Shown here: positions 11,051 through 24,284 of the stretch, piece by piece
How positions within the stretch are numbered: position 1 is the stretch's first letter
Layout of the letters: every line of letters starts with the position of its first letter
Source: Polytrichum commune
Lineage: Eukaryota; Streptophyta; Polytrichopsida; Polytrichales; Polytrichaceae
Direction: 5' to 3'
Assembly: GCA_950295325.1 (NCBI GenBank)
Contig: OX485803.1
Location: 25,918,001-25,982,000, forward strand
DNA: 64,000 nt
Position numbers and translations under genes: made by a program
Notes under the pieces: model-generated
What the model was told of the DNA's origin: nothing
Databases searched by the model: none
Seen by the model: only the letters and a program-made list of their open reading frames with translations

Positions 11051-12745
11051 TCCTTTCCACATGAAAGTATGCCCAACAGACAATTGTAGAGGTTCACGTA
11101 GAGGTTAGAGGATTGCATATATTCCAAAACCGAAACACCTCTCCAATCAAAATATAGATTTCTTCTCAAGTGAGCATATGTTTTACTAAAATTACATAAA
11201 CATATTCATGTGAACATATTTTACACTAAATTTTATCATGTTGACATATTCTTATTATTTAATTATTTAATTATCATATTTTAGAGGTTAATTCTTGTTT
11301 TTCTAGAAAGTTCATAATCTAGTCATACAACATTCATAATGGATACATGCGATGTTATGCAACACATTGTGCATTGGATGGATGAAGGCAAAATTCAAGT
11401 CAACCACATTCCAACTTGCATGTTTGACAACATGACAATCATACTCTCTTGTATGTTGTCCCCCCCCCCCCAACTCCACATGGAAGTGCTTGCCCAATAA
11501 GATGCTTGAATATTGCAAAAATATACATGTCGGAGTGACATTATCATATAGTAAACACCCGATCAAATATCTCATTAGTATTCACTCTTTGTGGTGTCGT
11601 ATTGAATGCATCGGAAAGTATCATTCATTGAATGCCATCTAGTGTGCTTCAAGTTATTTTCTTCTAATATTTTTCATAGATGGTCATATTTGTTGTTCAA
11701 TCGTGAGGCTTCGACCTTGCAAATGAAGGCTCTCCATAATCAAGCATTGTGGACTGGACTACGTTACTTCTTTCCAAAAGGAAAATATTGTAGCCCCAAC
11801 AACTATGCTTTAAGTAACAATAACCCAAATTAGTGTGGAAATTTGAGCTTTTGCTCAAATTTGTTAACCACCACTATTACATCATGGGCGATGTGGGAAT
11901 ATTGTGGAGACCATTAAATTTGATTTAGGGTTCTTTTTGAGACTCGGTAATTACCGTTCTTCCTCAAACAATTTCAAGTAAGTTGTTACATTCTCGTTGT
12001 GGTTATTCAAATGAAATTGAGTAGAAGCAAATATTATAGTGTCAAAAGAAAATTTCCATGTTAAGGCATAAGCAAACTTTATAGTTTCAAAAAAAAATCA
12101 CCATGGTAAGGCATCTACTCTAGAATAGATTCTCAAGCAACAAGCCAATGTCAAAATTAGTTTTAGACCGCAAAGGTTTTCAAATAGAGGTTAGGGTTTA
12201 ATATCCCCCCCCCCCCTCCCCGCGGTGACCTACCCCCTAGGTTACATTTTTACACATTGGATAAAACCTTCGCCACCAAAGCTCGACTCTAGTCCCTAGA
12301 TTTTGCATACGACCCATGAAGAACTCCCACTCACCCTCAAAGCATTTGGATTTTCAAGTCTTTTTTTGATTTTCATGTTTTACTCAATGCACGAGGTTGA
12401 GATAGTTCATAAGCACTTGAACATGGAATTCGAACAAAGGTGTTATTTCCCCCTCCCCCCAAAATTCCATATCATGTACTAGAATACATAATTTATCCAA
12501 TTTTGCAAAAAATAAAAATAAAAATAAAAATCTAAGTTAAACATTTAGTGTTGACATTATTCATTATAGATTATGATCTTAACATCATATATCTGGTCAA
12601 CATTCAATAACATCAAATAATGAAAATTACAGCCACCACTATATATGAACAAGGATCATTTATTTTTATTTGTTTAGATTCTATACTTTATTTTCAAAAT
12701 AATTAAAATAATTAACATATACAAGTACTTTTTTATTTTTAATGT
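11051..12745. other. No gene seen; two C12 tracts
   Basis: AT-rich sequence with C homopolymers at 11460-11471 and 12205-12216. The ORFs here show no domain and no codon-bias support. Confidence 0.45.
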
Positions 12746-12766
12746 TATATATATATATATATATAT
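12746..12766. repeat. (TA)n microsatellite
   Basis: About ten TA units. A second (TA)n tract lies at about 13080-13106, so the MITE-like element between them is bracketed by TA repeats. Confidence 0.9.
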
Positions 12767-12824
12767 TAAAGCAATGACTATAATTATTTGTTTACTTTCG
12801 TCAATACACTAAGGAGAAAGAATG

Positions 12825-13015
12825 TGAAAGTTTTTTTGGAATGGAGAAAATGGTGTGAGGCACCACGAAAGGATCGCATGATACATCCACACTATTTACT
12901 TTTCCCAACTAAATAAACACGCGCGTGATAGAAATATTGGCTTTGGCTAAACTAATTAAAGCATGTAGTTGTGATCCTTTTATGGTGCCTCACACCATCT
13001 TTTTCAATTTAAGAA
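12825..13015. mobile_element. Small MITE with ~40-bp inverted ends
   Basis: GAAAATGGTGTGAGGCACCA (from 12845) followed by CGAAAGGATC is mirrored at 12970-13008, whose reverse complement reads AAGATGGTGTGAGGCACCAT then AAAAGGATC. The interior of about 90 bp has no coding capacity. No unambiguous target duplication is visible. Confidence 0.7.
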
Positions 13016-13075
13016 AACACTTGCTTTGTTGATTCCTCGTGGAGTTAGAAACCATACCATGAACAATATGACTAC

Positions 13076-13079
<4 letters not shown>

Positions 13080-13106
<27 letters not shown>
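13080..13106. repeat. (TA)n microsatellite
   Basis: Thirteen or so TA units in AT-rich intergenic DNA. Confidence 0.9.
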
Positions 13107-13109
<3 letters not shown>

Positions 13110-14230
13110 TAAGATGATTTGAATTCATCGTGGATTTACAAACTAAGTTAGTATTAGAAGAACCTCGCCACGTATGACATTCACATTTGTCAAGACCTTG
13201 TTAATTTTACGTGGAAATTATCTTTGTGGCAACTTCAGCGTGTTCCATAACATTACTTGTCTAATGAGCTATGTTCGTGGGCCTGGCATAATATTTGAGG
13301 ATAACAAAATCCTCAAATATTAGGACAACCAGACACAATATTAGTTCGGATGTTAGAATCCCACTGCAACCATATTGAATATGAAGTTAGAACAACCAAA
13401 CACAATCCATGAATTGAGCAATGTTTTGTCAAAGCGAACGATATATCACTCTATAATAGTAAAAAAATTAGTTATGATGATCATTGATTTTATGTATATT
13501 GATATGGTAATAACAACATGATATGTTTACATAATTCATGGGCCACAATTTTTGATATTTAAGATTACCAAATTGATGTGGAGTGGTCAACACTTAGTTT
13601 TAAACTTCAAGTATCAAATGTCTCAACACTTGGTGTTTTACTTAGTTTACATATTTAAATACTCTTAAATTCAGTTTGTTCAACTTAATATAGTGAATCT
13701 ACAAAGACCAACTTCATATCTTCTAGTACAGTCAACTTACAACAAGAATTTCACCTCACATCAAGAAATTACATATTCACATGCAAAATCACTATTTGTG
13801 TGGCTTGGGTGGGGAACAAACGTCGTTTTAATTGTCTTGTCCTTTTACATGTTCTACTTAATGGTTGTGATATCAATAAAAATGACCCACCCAAAAAATA
13901 ATTTATGATGGAAAATCACAGAGTGAGCCGCATCATCCTTTATAATGCACAAATATATACAACTTTCAAGTTTTTGCACCTCGATTTTCTATGTTTTAAA
14001 TCACTCCTTAAATGATTCCCCTCTATCCGAAGACACGCTGCCATGAATGAAGTTGCATGTGCATTGTGATGTCTCCAAAACCATTGATAAAGTGTGTAGA
14101 CTCAACACAAACCTAGAAAACCTCAAATTCTTCAAAACTTGCACAAACATACTAAAATTTGTTCAAGATCCTCACATCAATTACACAAAATAGGCATTGA
14201 ACCTCACAACACACTTCTTATTGTGGAGAA
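13107..14230. repeat. Non-coding; perfect 14-bp hairpin at 13289-13322
   Basis: TAATATTTGAGGAT, then AACAAA, then ATCCTCAAATATTA form a perfect 14-bp hairpin with a 6-nt loop. The rest of the stretch has no recognisable gene. Confidence 0.6.
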
Positions 14231-14955
14231 TGGAATGTGAAATTTACAACAACATCAAGAATAAACTCAAATCTTATTGCCGACTCATGTGTTCGAGATA
14301 CACTACACTTTGTGATATCAATTGAGCCGCATCAAATGAAGCAATCCTCAAGTTACAAGCAAAAAAATTTGCAAACTACCAAACAATGCAAGACTAAAGT
14401 TAGACAAAACAAACCCTAGAATCTAATAGGTAAGTACAATAGCAATGAGATCAAACAAAACTTTGCATGTTGCCACAATTGCAAAGGCATGGCCAAAAAC
14501 CCCACTTAGCATGCACACAGAGATGTCAAAAATCATCGAGAGTGGAGAGATCGTATGCACAATGCATGTTGCCAAACTGATGTTGTTGATGCCTTCCAAA
14601 ATACAAGCCCCTTCTTCTACAACTTGCTAGCCACCCTCCTCACATCAACACATGGCCCACGTTAACAACCCTCCACACCAAAAGAAAGGCCCCCAACCGA
14701 GGGCCAATCGGGGGATTCCTTTGCAAGGAGATTCCACCATAACGCCCTCGACTAATGCACATGAAGACATAGTTTTTATATGTTGTAGACCTCCTACAAG
14801 GTCAAGGTATACGCAAGCAAGGTAGCCAAACCCACATCAACTTTACATCCGCATTTTCAAGTTTCAAGTATGAGCGGGTCATTCTCCCAAACCTAATGAA
14901 AAAGGAACATCGACATTTGTACATCTAACATGCGATGTATGTTTGCCGCCTCCTT
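14231..14955 (+). repeat. C/A-rich plus-strand stretch, possible retroelement fragment
   Basis: The plus strand is rich in A and C, like the sense strand of the LINE that faces it at 15.4-19.0 kb. The bias flips abruptly near 14955, where G and T take over. Short open frames are interrupted by stops and I recognise no domain. It may be a fragment of a second, oppositely oriented LINE copy. Confidence 0.3.
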
Positions 14956-15439
14956 TTGGTGGCCATGGGTAGGTTGTGGTTTAATGACTATTTTCATAGG
15001 TGGGCCATATTTTATAAAATTTATCCTTACTGGGGTAAAGTAGTGGTGGGTGGAATGTTTTGGTCTAACGGGATTGGTGTTTATTTCTTTTAAAGTTTCC
15101 TTTTATTGAGGGTTATGTGTGTGAAGTATCGGATAAAGATTTGAGATAACATCTCCATAAGCTTGTGGATTTTGTATGGTGGTATTTGAGGTTTGTGAGT
15201 GTTTTGGATGGCAACCATGATGATTATGAGAGGGAGGATTTGCCATCCTTGTTGGGTGAGTTTCGGTTGGAGTATAGTACATTTATCCAATTTGCTAGCA
15301 GTGGCTTCTATGGGGAATGTATCATTGCAATATGTGAATTCAAAGATTTGTATTTTGAGGTGGGGGTTGGGTGAATACGGAGGTTTGGGTGAATATGGGG
15401 GTGTGGTTGTTGGTGGTGCACCTGTTAAGCATAGTATGG

Positions 15440-18400
15440 TTGGTATGGCATAGTATGGCTAGTTTTAGTTTTGCCAGGCATCAGCAATGTGGTAGGTAGC
15501 ATGTACATGGTAGGCACCATGATGGTATAGTGTTATTTGGTGTGTGTTCATTGAATTTGTTGGCATGTATGAGTGTAAAGCGTTGTGTTGAGGGTGCGTG
15601 AGTAGGATGTAAGCCAAGGCATGGACTAGTTTATTATGTTGGTTAGTGTGGAGATTGTTGATGTGTTTACGAGTGCAACATGAGAGATGGTGAAGACATG
15701 TGTCATTTTGTTTGAGTGAGCATAGGTTGCAGAATGTTGTCTTGCTAAAGGATTTTTTTTTAGATGCCCAACTATATGTCATATTGGAATTTGAGGAATT
15801 GTGTAATTTGGGTGTTTGTAATCCAAGGTTCGACCATTTCAAATGAATGTTTTTGTTAGATAACCATTTGCTTACAATTGATAATATATTTTGGAGTGGC
15901 ATATGATAGTGTTTTTATATTAGGAGTCCATGTAGCATTTAAGACTACAAACCAAACCACAATGTAGTTGGGACATTGGGGGGGGGGGGGTTGCAAGCCA
16001 ATAAAGGGTTTAGTGGCCAATGTGATAGAAGGAGGTCTCCAAAATGCATGGTTTGAATGCCCCTAATTTGTTGCCTATTATGTTTGTGATTGCCCTTACT
16101 TGATGGTTATATGGTGGGTGGGGGATTGAATGGCGTATATGATATGTACGATGAGTAGTTTGTTTGAATGATTATGTTGGACTGAGGGGTGTCTAATGCG
16201 GTTTATTAACAAGTATATGTTATTTAGGCTATTTGTGAATATGAATGTGTCAATGGTGAGGGATATGGTGTTTTCAATAACCAATAGCATTGCAAATTGT
16301 TCCGCTCTAAGGTTGGTTGGGTACCCAAATAGTTTGGTGGCAATGTTGATGTTTAGGTGTTTGTTGAATACCTTGTAGTCTACAATGTTCCATTGCCTTG
16401 TGCATTGGGCGGTGTGAATGATCTGTTGATGTAGTATGATCATGCAGAGGGGTATCTTAGGGGGAGAATAGTGGTGAGTAGTGGAGAAGGGCGGTGTGTT
16501 GGGTTGGGTGTTGATGTGGTGGTGCAATGTGCCATTTTTTGGGGGATTTTGGTGGTGTACACAGGCGAGATGTGTAGCATGGTATGTAGTGTTGGCATTG
16601 AGTAGTGAGGGTGGTAGTAATTGTATGAATGTGGGTATAAGTTGTTGGTGTGGTGCATGAGATGTGAAAATGATGGAGGTGAAGAATGGTTATTTGTAGT
16701 GGTAGTAGCTGGGTAGGGTTGGAGATGTGGTGTATTGCATTGTGAGGGGAGGGGGTTATAGTAATGATGGGAATGGCATCTAATTGTTGTAGGGCGTTGA
16801 TTGTGTTATGGGACCAATTGACGTGTATGACTACGAGTATAGTGTGCAAATTGGGATTAGTTTGGGCTACTAAGTGAGCCAATTCTATGGCTTTTGGGAG
16901 GAGGGATATATCATGTGTGTGCGCTAGGCCATGGCCTTGCCACTTGGTGGAGAAAACCGGTCCTAGGGAGCTAAAATCTTCGTCCCTTTCATGTGGGGAA
17001 TGATACTGGGTGAATTTAATGGAACATGTGAGGGGCTAGAGAAGTAGGAGCGCGTGAGGTGAAAAATGTTGACAAGGCTGTGTATAATTGTTTGTGGTAG
17101 GATGTGATGATCATGGATCGAGGGGGATAGTAACGGGGTTATGTCATCGGTGGTAGTTGGTGTATCTATGTATGAGTAGGAGGAATTATGTTGCGAAGTC
17201 GTGCAATGGTGGGGTTATTGTTGATTATTGTGTGTTGATATGGGTTGTGTGCAAAGGAGTGGTGGATTTGTTTCGTGGGGCAACTTGCGATAATATCTTT
17301 GTCTGGGTCGCATTATTGGATTTGTAATGCGAGGTGGGGGATGGAGAGGCTAGGGAAGATATAGCGTTTGTCCTTTGACTATAATGTAATGATGATGTTG
17401 TGGAGGTTTTGGCGTATGGAGTTGTGTTCTAGTTGTTGTGCCAACTTGGTTATAAGGAGGAGGTTGTAGTCACATAGTAAGTGGTTGGGGTTGAGAAATT
17501 GGTTTCGGGTCATCCATTTTGTATATGTATCGTGTGCAGAGTTCCAATAGCATTTGAAGGTGTGTGAGTTTTTCTTAGCCCCCCATTTATATTTTCTCCA
17601 TATTGATTTGAAGGCGGATATATGTGTATTGGGGGTGCGTAGTGGTAGGATTGATGTGGTGTGTTGTATGGGTGGGGTTGAGTTGAAGGGTTGATAGGAT
17701 TGTATTGTAATGAGTATGTGTGGTGTGGGATATAGTATGATGTTGGGGGGAGGATGGGGAAAGGTGGTGTCAATGGAGTCAATACGAACGTTGGATTGTT
17801 CATTCAAGATGTAGAGGGTTGGAGATGTTGGTGATCTAGAGCATGTTTGGTAGGTTAGCGAGAGAAGGTGTTATGCCCCCATACTTGGCGATGATGAAAG
17901 TAACTAGGCCATGTAAATGTCGACTAGGGGGCCGAGGTCGTTGAATGTTTGGGTGAATTGTTCACTCAATGTGGTGGTGTATCATGGGAGGAGGGAGAAT
18001 GCTTCAATTTTGAATGAATCTCTTGGGAATTGTGTGATGATGTTGGGGGTGCTTTGGGTGAGGTTACATATGGATTTTGTGAGCTTGATGAGGAGTCTAT
18101 CCAATTTGCGAATGTATGGTCCAAAGAAAGAGGGGGCGTATAAGCATCTTCTATGGATGGTCATATGATCATATTGAGGACCTTTACTTTTGTTGTTGTA
18201 ATGAGTTCGTGCTAGGAGTAGGGCATTCTTTTTGAACGGTCCATTTGAGGGAAGTGATCATTTTCAAACCCTTTTATGTATAGGGTTCATTTTACGATAG
18301 TATGGGTAATCGTTGGTTTTTGTAGATAATGTTTTGTGCCTTGAAGTATGTCGTGACAGTGAGGGGTTGGAGTTTTGATTTGTTAGGCCAGCCAATGACC

Positions 18401-19015
18401 GCGCATTTGTTTATGCCCATATCCATGTGTGCCAAGGTTTTGAGTATTTTTGAAGTTTGTCGAGTTGGGGTTGGATGTGTTGTATGTCATTTGTCAATAT
18501 GGCAGGGTTGTTTACTTAAGCTAAGGTGGTCATGGCATTGGGCGAGGTGCTTCTTAGAAGTGCTTTGATGAATATTATGAATAAATATGGGCTAAGGGTG
18601 TCACCTTGTATGGTTCCACAAATGATGTGAATAAGGGGTGTTGTTGTGGAAGCAATCCCCTCAAAATGATGTAGATGATTATGAGGATATGTTACCGACT
18701 AGGTTGGTGGCAACTAGGTCTTCCATGATAGATAGTCCATGGTGGTCAATTAAGCCAATTGCATTTTAAAAGTATATGTGAATGAGATATGAGACTTTGT
18801 TTGTGAAAGTGTATTTTCGAGGACAACAATGATAGACGCACATGAAGAGGCCATGGTTGGGGTGGTTTGGTGGTAGTGGTAGCGTTCATAGGTGTGTATG
18901 CTAGGGCAAGGTTTTTAGAGGTTTGCCAAGGGAATATGAGTATCAAGTGACATTGGATTTGAGTGATTGGTGCTTGTATGAGGAGCACCGTGAATGTTGT
19001 TAATATGAATCTCAT
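15440..19015 (-). mobile_element. Decayed, 5'-truncated LINE with RT, RNase H and zinc motif
   Basis: Minus-strand frames, broken by stops and frameshifts, give pieces in the order expected of a non-LTR retrotransposon. Around 18.66-18.85 kb lies a palm segment with SIMEDLVATNLVGN. At 18.55-18.65 kb follows CGTIQGDTLSPYLFIIFI, the RT block before the catalytic motif, then ILTNDIQHIQPQLDKLQKY. At 17.98-18.16 kb is the thumb-like YIRKLDRLLIKLTKSICNL. At 16.15-16.40 kb an RNase H-like NLRAEQFAML is followed by FTNSLNNIYL. At 15.47-15.76 kb a C-terminal CNLC...HHLSCC zinc motif is followed by a QHNKLVHA segment. The RT catalytic YxDD position reads stop-V-N-N, and the RNase H TDS position reads TNS, so the copy is dead. 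No endonuclease domain is visible at the 5' side. Confidence 0.7.
16150..16400 (-). pseudogene. RNase H-like domain of the LINE
   Basis: TNLRAEQFAML contains the conserved RAE helix glutamate. About 20 residues later, FTNSLNNIY occupies the TDS...aI strand of RNase H, with Asp replaced by Asn. HP, then NKLLIVHIIYAI, follows as in retroelement RNases H. It lies in a minus-strand open frame (16096-16527) whose outer parts are low-complexity. Loss of the Asp means no catalysis. Confidence 0.6.
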
Positions 19016-22000
19016 TGTGTTTGTTACCTGCTATTGTTTACATTTTGTTTTTATTTATTTAAAAATATATATCTTATGGTCTTCAATGTATTTGTTTAGC
19101 TACATGCGAGATTTGTTGCTTCAGGTTAATCGCTTCACTTCCTCATTTTTGTGAGTTGGGTATCCAATTGTTGCGTTTGGTGTGGGGTCTTACTTGCGTC
19201 TCTGATATGAAGATGATGAGTCAGAAGTTGCATTCATTGAAGCATTTGTATATCATGAAAACCATTTAACATTCAATTAAAATATCCCCAGGTACTTCTA
19301 AAACCCTACTTGTTCATCCTTTACAAGATATTGCTCATAGCTCACCAACTCATAACTTAGCTTCCCTCCACTCGAACCAAAGATCGGTCATGGACATGTA
19401 TTTGTTGCTCTTTCTTGTACGTGTTGTCTTTGTGGCCTAAAGCACTCTCAATGACATGGGCCGAACCTTGTCCTAAATCTACAATTGCCTCGTAGATGAA
19501 GAAGTGAAAATGCAAATGCAACTCCATGATGGGTGGGCTTGCTCTGTTGGCATACACCTATAGCAAGTGGTCCATTTTCATACACCAACATTTGGATATA
19601 GTGTGATTTGTTTGCAATAACTAGTACAAATCTATTGAATGCCACGATCAATCTCAAACCTAATCAAAACGAGGCAACATTTGTATCCTATATTATATTT
19701 ATTGATACATGGATAATTAATTATACATCATAAATAATGTAACTCCTATAAACCAATCATATTATTAAAGTTACCTATCAAATGAATGAAAAAAACATTA
19801 AACCCATTCAATCATTGTGTATTTTTAAAACAAATTGTAGTATACAAATGGCTTAGGGTTTGTTTACACCAATAACCAATAACCATGGTTATGGCTCTCT
19901 AAAGTTTCTCATTGGTTGAAAAATGAGCGGCGGTCCCACTTTGTTTTATTCAAAGTCACCAAAATTTTAAGCAACCATGGGAAAGCATGTCATAAAATGA
20001 ATGAGAAAATGACATGTAAGTGACATGAAATCTTCCACAATTGAATAACGTCCAGTGGTCACTTGGATTTCACAGCAAGAGAACCCAAACATGTCGTCTC
20101 AACATAAAGGGATGAGCGTGTCATAAGGAACAGTCTTATTTTTGTTAACTTATGGTTTATATGTATCCAACTTTAGTATACACATTTAGGCAAGGCTTTT
20201 AGAAGGTGATGTGGATTTCTCTTGATCATGGTCTTCAAATTGCATATTGTGACCACAAGAATTCCTAAATCATATTCTCACAACCCATGGTCACCACGGG
20301 TAGATCACTGCATTATCAAGTTGAACACCATGTGCGACCAAAAAAAATCTTCTTTTGGTAAGTTGCACCACCAAAATGGGTCAAAATTTTATCAATTTTT
20401 TTTCATGAGTAGATATACACAATACCTATGACATAGTTAAAAGTGGTAACTAAATTTGATGATTTTTTTTCCATAAAACATACCATTTCTAACTAGAATG
20501 ACACATAATTGAACTAAAACAATTACTAAAAAATAAAGATGACTAAAAATTTCAAAAAATTATACAAAAGATACTATCAATGGTTATGTATATGTAGAAA
20601 AAATATCATAAATTTTAAAATTATATATGCCATGTAATATAGGGGTAGCAAACTTTGTCCACACGTGGTGTCAACTTGACAATGAAGTGACCTCCCCGTG
20701 ATGGTCACATGTGTAAAGCGGCCATTATAATGCTTGAGCAGTGTGTTTAATCTATTCAATGGATTCATGGCCATTTAATATCGTCGATTAATAATCATAA
20801 AAATTATAATAAAAATGAAAACCTTCCCTAAATAAACCACACTAGTATTAGCGGTGCTACCCCATACTCAAGTATTGCTTAAATCCACTATACAGAGAGG
20901 ATTTATTTATTTATTTATTTATTTATTTTCTGCAACTAAAAGATGGTTCCGACCATGGAAAAAAAACCCCTCCCCTCCCATGCAATAATAAAACAAACAA
21001 ATAAATGAGACCTAAACTCCCACTTGACGAGATTTGAGTAACATTGGCTTTGAGTTTGACACCTTGCAATTTAAACTTACATGGTAGGAGAATCACAAGC
21101 CCTTTCTCTTGCCCCTTGGAAACGCACTTGGGAAATTTGATTTTCTCTTCAAATCCGGGATCTTTCTCGATCTAAAAATAGACACAACACTACTTGGTCG
21201 CCTATAAATAGCCGGATGGTAAAGGTACTATGGTATCTTGGAAGCACCCCGGCACATGATCTATCATGTGATCGCTTTAACGTGGGAGAGGGCATGCCCA
21301 AAGCATGCGAGATGGAACTACTTATTGGAATGAGCGGACCTCTAATTCACGGAGAGGGAGAGGGAATTATTGCATACGAGCATACCTATCATTCATCTAA
21401 CATAAAATCCTTGAAATAGTATGCAACATGTAGGTGTTTGTTGTTGTTTATTTGACACATTGAAAACAGTTCTAAAGACCCCAAAATAGTTTAACTATAG
21501 AACAATATAATCCCACAATAGTAATAACATGTCCACTATAAGTTTGTCGTTGATTCATCATGATTCGAGTTGACTTTGCGGAATTGAGGTCTTTGACCCT
21601 GATTTAACAAATCTTTAATGATACAAATCCATGGGTTCTATAATAGTATTTTGCATTTTTGGGGGTAAGAATTGTGAGTGGTATGGACCGCGTAAACATT
21701 CATGACACCTATTGAGGGGAGGATGAAAATATTGATTACTATATATAATCCATATATTATTACTTGTATATAGAATAACTTCTGAACGAGGGTCCGAGAT
21801 CCTCCATAAGAATTCAAAGTATCATTAAAATCACTAATGTGAATTGCAAAAAAATAAAAAATAAAAATCCATACTATAGTTTTTAAATTTCAAAAAAGAA
21901 TTTTGGAAAGATATAATCATTGAGCCAATGTTTGGCGCATGTCATCACTACATTAACTATGATATATAATGCATGTGGTACTAATGCTTGAAACACACAC

Positions 22001-22324
22001 TATTTTGCTGAGTCTCAAATTTTGTGAAGGCTGAACTTCTTACTTATTGATACTAAATTCATGAACACCTGCTCGTTTACCATGGATCTCAAGAAAATTA
22101 GTGTGTGTTCTGAGGTGTTTGGAGAGTGACTAAAAAAATGCAAAGTGAATAGTGCTAAGATGGAGAATGTTGATATAAATAATAATTAAGTGAAAAGTGT
22201 CAGGACGAACAATGCTTCCTAGATATTTCGGTGGCGTTAATTTCATAGCATAAAGAAAGCTAGTATCGCCTTCATTGATTTCCCACATGCACTATTAGCC
22301 CACCCTCGCTAAATGGGATAATCA
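19016..22324. other. No gene seen; ATTT microsatellite at 20901-20929
   Basis: 3.3 kb of AT-rich intergenic sequence. It has an (ATTT)n tract at 20901-20929 and a short stretch near 21197-21230 (AAATAGCC...GGTAAAGGTACTA) that recurs near 9211-9240. None of the short ORFs carries a recognisable domain. Confidence 0.45.
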
Positions 22325-23205
22325 TGACCGGTTCACATTAGGTCCCAAGTCCCAAGTCACACTCATGTTAGCCAATCCCTACATGGAGTCCCAACTTTTC
22401 GAGCTTCAAGAAACCATTAAAATATGGTTCATTATCATTAAAGTATAATCTTCATTATTTTATGCAAAATTATTCTCGGGAGTTGTGTTGGAAGTTGGGT
22501 CCAGGTAGATGAGGCTAATGTGGACACCTCTAGCCACGTGGAACTATCCAGCCGATGGATTCAAGCATTATAAACTTGAGCATGTTAGCACTTGCAAACC
22601 ACGACCCAAGAGTTTGATCATTTGCCAGTGAAAACCAAGTTCAATGCTAATATCGACTTGTGTCATGTCTCTAAAGTGGTCATGGGTAAGATAAGATGTT
22701 GAACTAGCTTTTCATAACACAACTTGGTCAGCACCTCACAACCACATGCCACCTCCTAATTTGCCCACCTCGCCCACAAAAATCAAGTGTGTTAGGGCTC
22801 ATAGGGTAGCACTCGTAATTATGAAGGATGGCAGGTGTAATTTGATTTTTGGGAAGGTGACTAAGCCAAATATCATCAAGGTGACAACTAAATCAACATG
22901 TATGACTCATCCACCAAATTAGGACAACTATAATACCAATTATGAACCAAAAACAGGTGTATGCCTAACAAAGTTAACCGAATTAGCCTCATCTACCTTA
23001 GCTTTTTGCTCAACCCAACTTTCAACACAAGTCCCAAGCCCCATGTCCAAAAAGTGTTGCCATCCATGTCATACTTGGGACTTGGGACCCGTGTGAAGTG
23101 GTAAGTCCCAACATTCATACTCTCAACGGCTTAGATTGCATGGATTGACCTCAAGTGACTTGGGACTTGGGACTTGGGACATGTGTAAACCGCCCCTCAA
23201 TGTAG
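22325..23205. mobile_element. Large foldback / TIR element (~880 bp)
   Basis: The left end GGTTCACATTAGGTCCCAAG then TCCCAAGTCACAC (from 22330) is mirrored by the right end around 23147-23200 (GTGACTTGGGACTTGGGAC... TGTGTAAACCGCC). A second inverted pair lies inside: GTTGTGTTGGAAGTTGGG with GTAGATGAGGCTAAT at 22481-22520, against 22985-23035. The same end motif is duplicated internally at 23068-23103 (CTTGGGACTTGGGACCCGTG, then TGAAGTGGTAA), suggesting nested insertions. The interior has no transposase. It is a non-autonomous foldback element of uncertain superfamily. Confidence 0.65.
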
Positions 23206-23401
23206 TTCCTATACAATGAACACGAGTTTTACATGGCAAGTAAGTTAGACCCGGGAAGACTTAGTCTTCTAGAAACAGTCATCCTCCCGAGTCTTGATAA
23301 TTAGTAACTCGGATGGATTTGGGACAACAATCGAAGACCTTTGCATTTAAAACACATTTAAGGTAGATGGGTCTTGAATAGTTACCTTTTCCAACTTCCC
23401 C

Positions 23402-23881
23402 GTTTTTTATGGTATGTAGTATCACATGCTTAATAGTGTCACTTATCCTATTTTTTAGGCGTATGCTAGGTTGTACTACAGATCAACAACTTCGTTATTA
23501 GTGTCACCTCATGACAATTGGCGTTCAAGTGCACTCCTATTATCTTGGTATGAGTATGTTCAATAGTGTTATCGAGTGTTTGTCTATGTTACACACTGGT
23601 CTACAAGTTGATTAAAGTGTACACGAATAACGTTTGGCATTAGTATGCCCAAGAATATGTTCCCCTTGCATATTAAAACACAAAATCATCATTTCAAGTA
23701 TTCCAATGTGCAACTCTAAATGTCATAATATAAATATGTTTTCACGTAAAGAAGTTACTTATGTGAACAAGTATTATCATATAGGTCGTTAGTGGACGTG
23801 ACACTTTGAGACCTCTAGGGATCTACATAGTTTAGGCCCTTTGCAATTGGAGTACGTGACACTAAATGCCATAAATAGTGC
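23402..23881. mobile_element. MITE family A, copy 1 (~480 bp)
   Basis: The left end TTTATGGTATGTAGTATCAC (about 23407) is inverted relative to the right end GTGACACTAAATGCCATAAA, then TAGTG (to 23880). The interior words (GTGTCACTTATCC, ATGCTAGGTTG, ACACTGGTCTACAAGTTGA, CATATTAAAACACAAAATCA, GACACTTTGAGACCTCTAGG) recur in the same order at 30973-31503 and 47886-48322. No ORF of note, so non-autonomous. Confidence 0.8.
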
Positions 23882-24284
23882 AGCCCACTTATTGTAGAAT
23901 ATGAACACACAATTAGTAGGAGATGAATTACATGTCTAAAACCAAGGCCATAGTCACTTTTCTTAAAATTTTCAAAGCTCACATGAATGTCTTATTCATT
24001 ATCAAAGTGGATATTCTTATGCTCATCAAATGGTTACATATCCTCCCCCCCCCCTTTTATGTTGATTATTGCACCTAGGATGATTATCACATTATGAGCA
24101 CACAATCCGATCATTTTGAAACACATGTTTTTTGGGGGTATCCGTTCATAGAGCCACACCCAACCACATGCTACTCCAATAAGAGTATCCAATGAAGATA
24201 AGTAAGCGTGTTAGGGCATGTCTACCTTAAACTTATACCAAGTGAGGCAAGTGGACCTAATTTGGTTCTTCATCATAAAATGGA
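23882..24284. other. No gene seen; C10 tract
   Basis: Intergenic; C homopolymer at 24045-24054. Confidence 0.4.

Noticed and set aside
16457-16882. Minus-strand frame of 141 codons, rich in His/Thr/Pro
   Set aside because: It lies inside the LINE. The bias comes from the A/C-rich sense strand; only its first part may belong to the LINE spacer. Not a separate gene.
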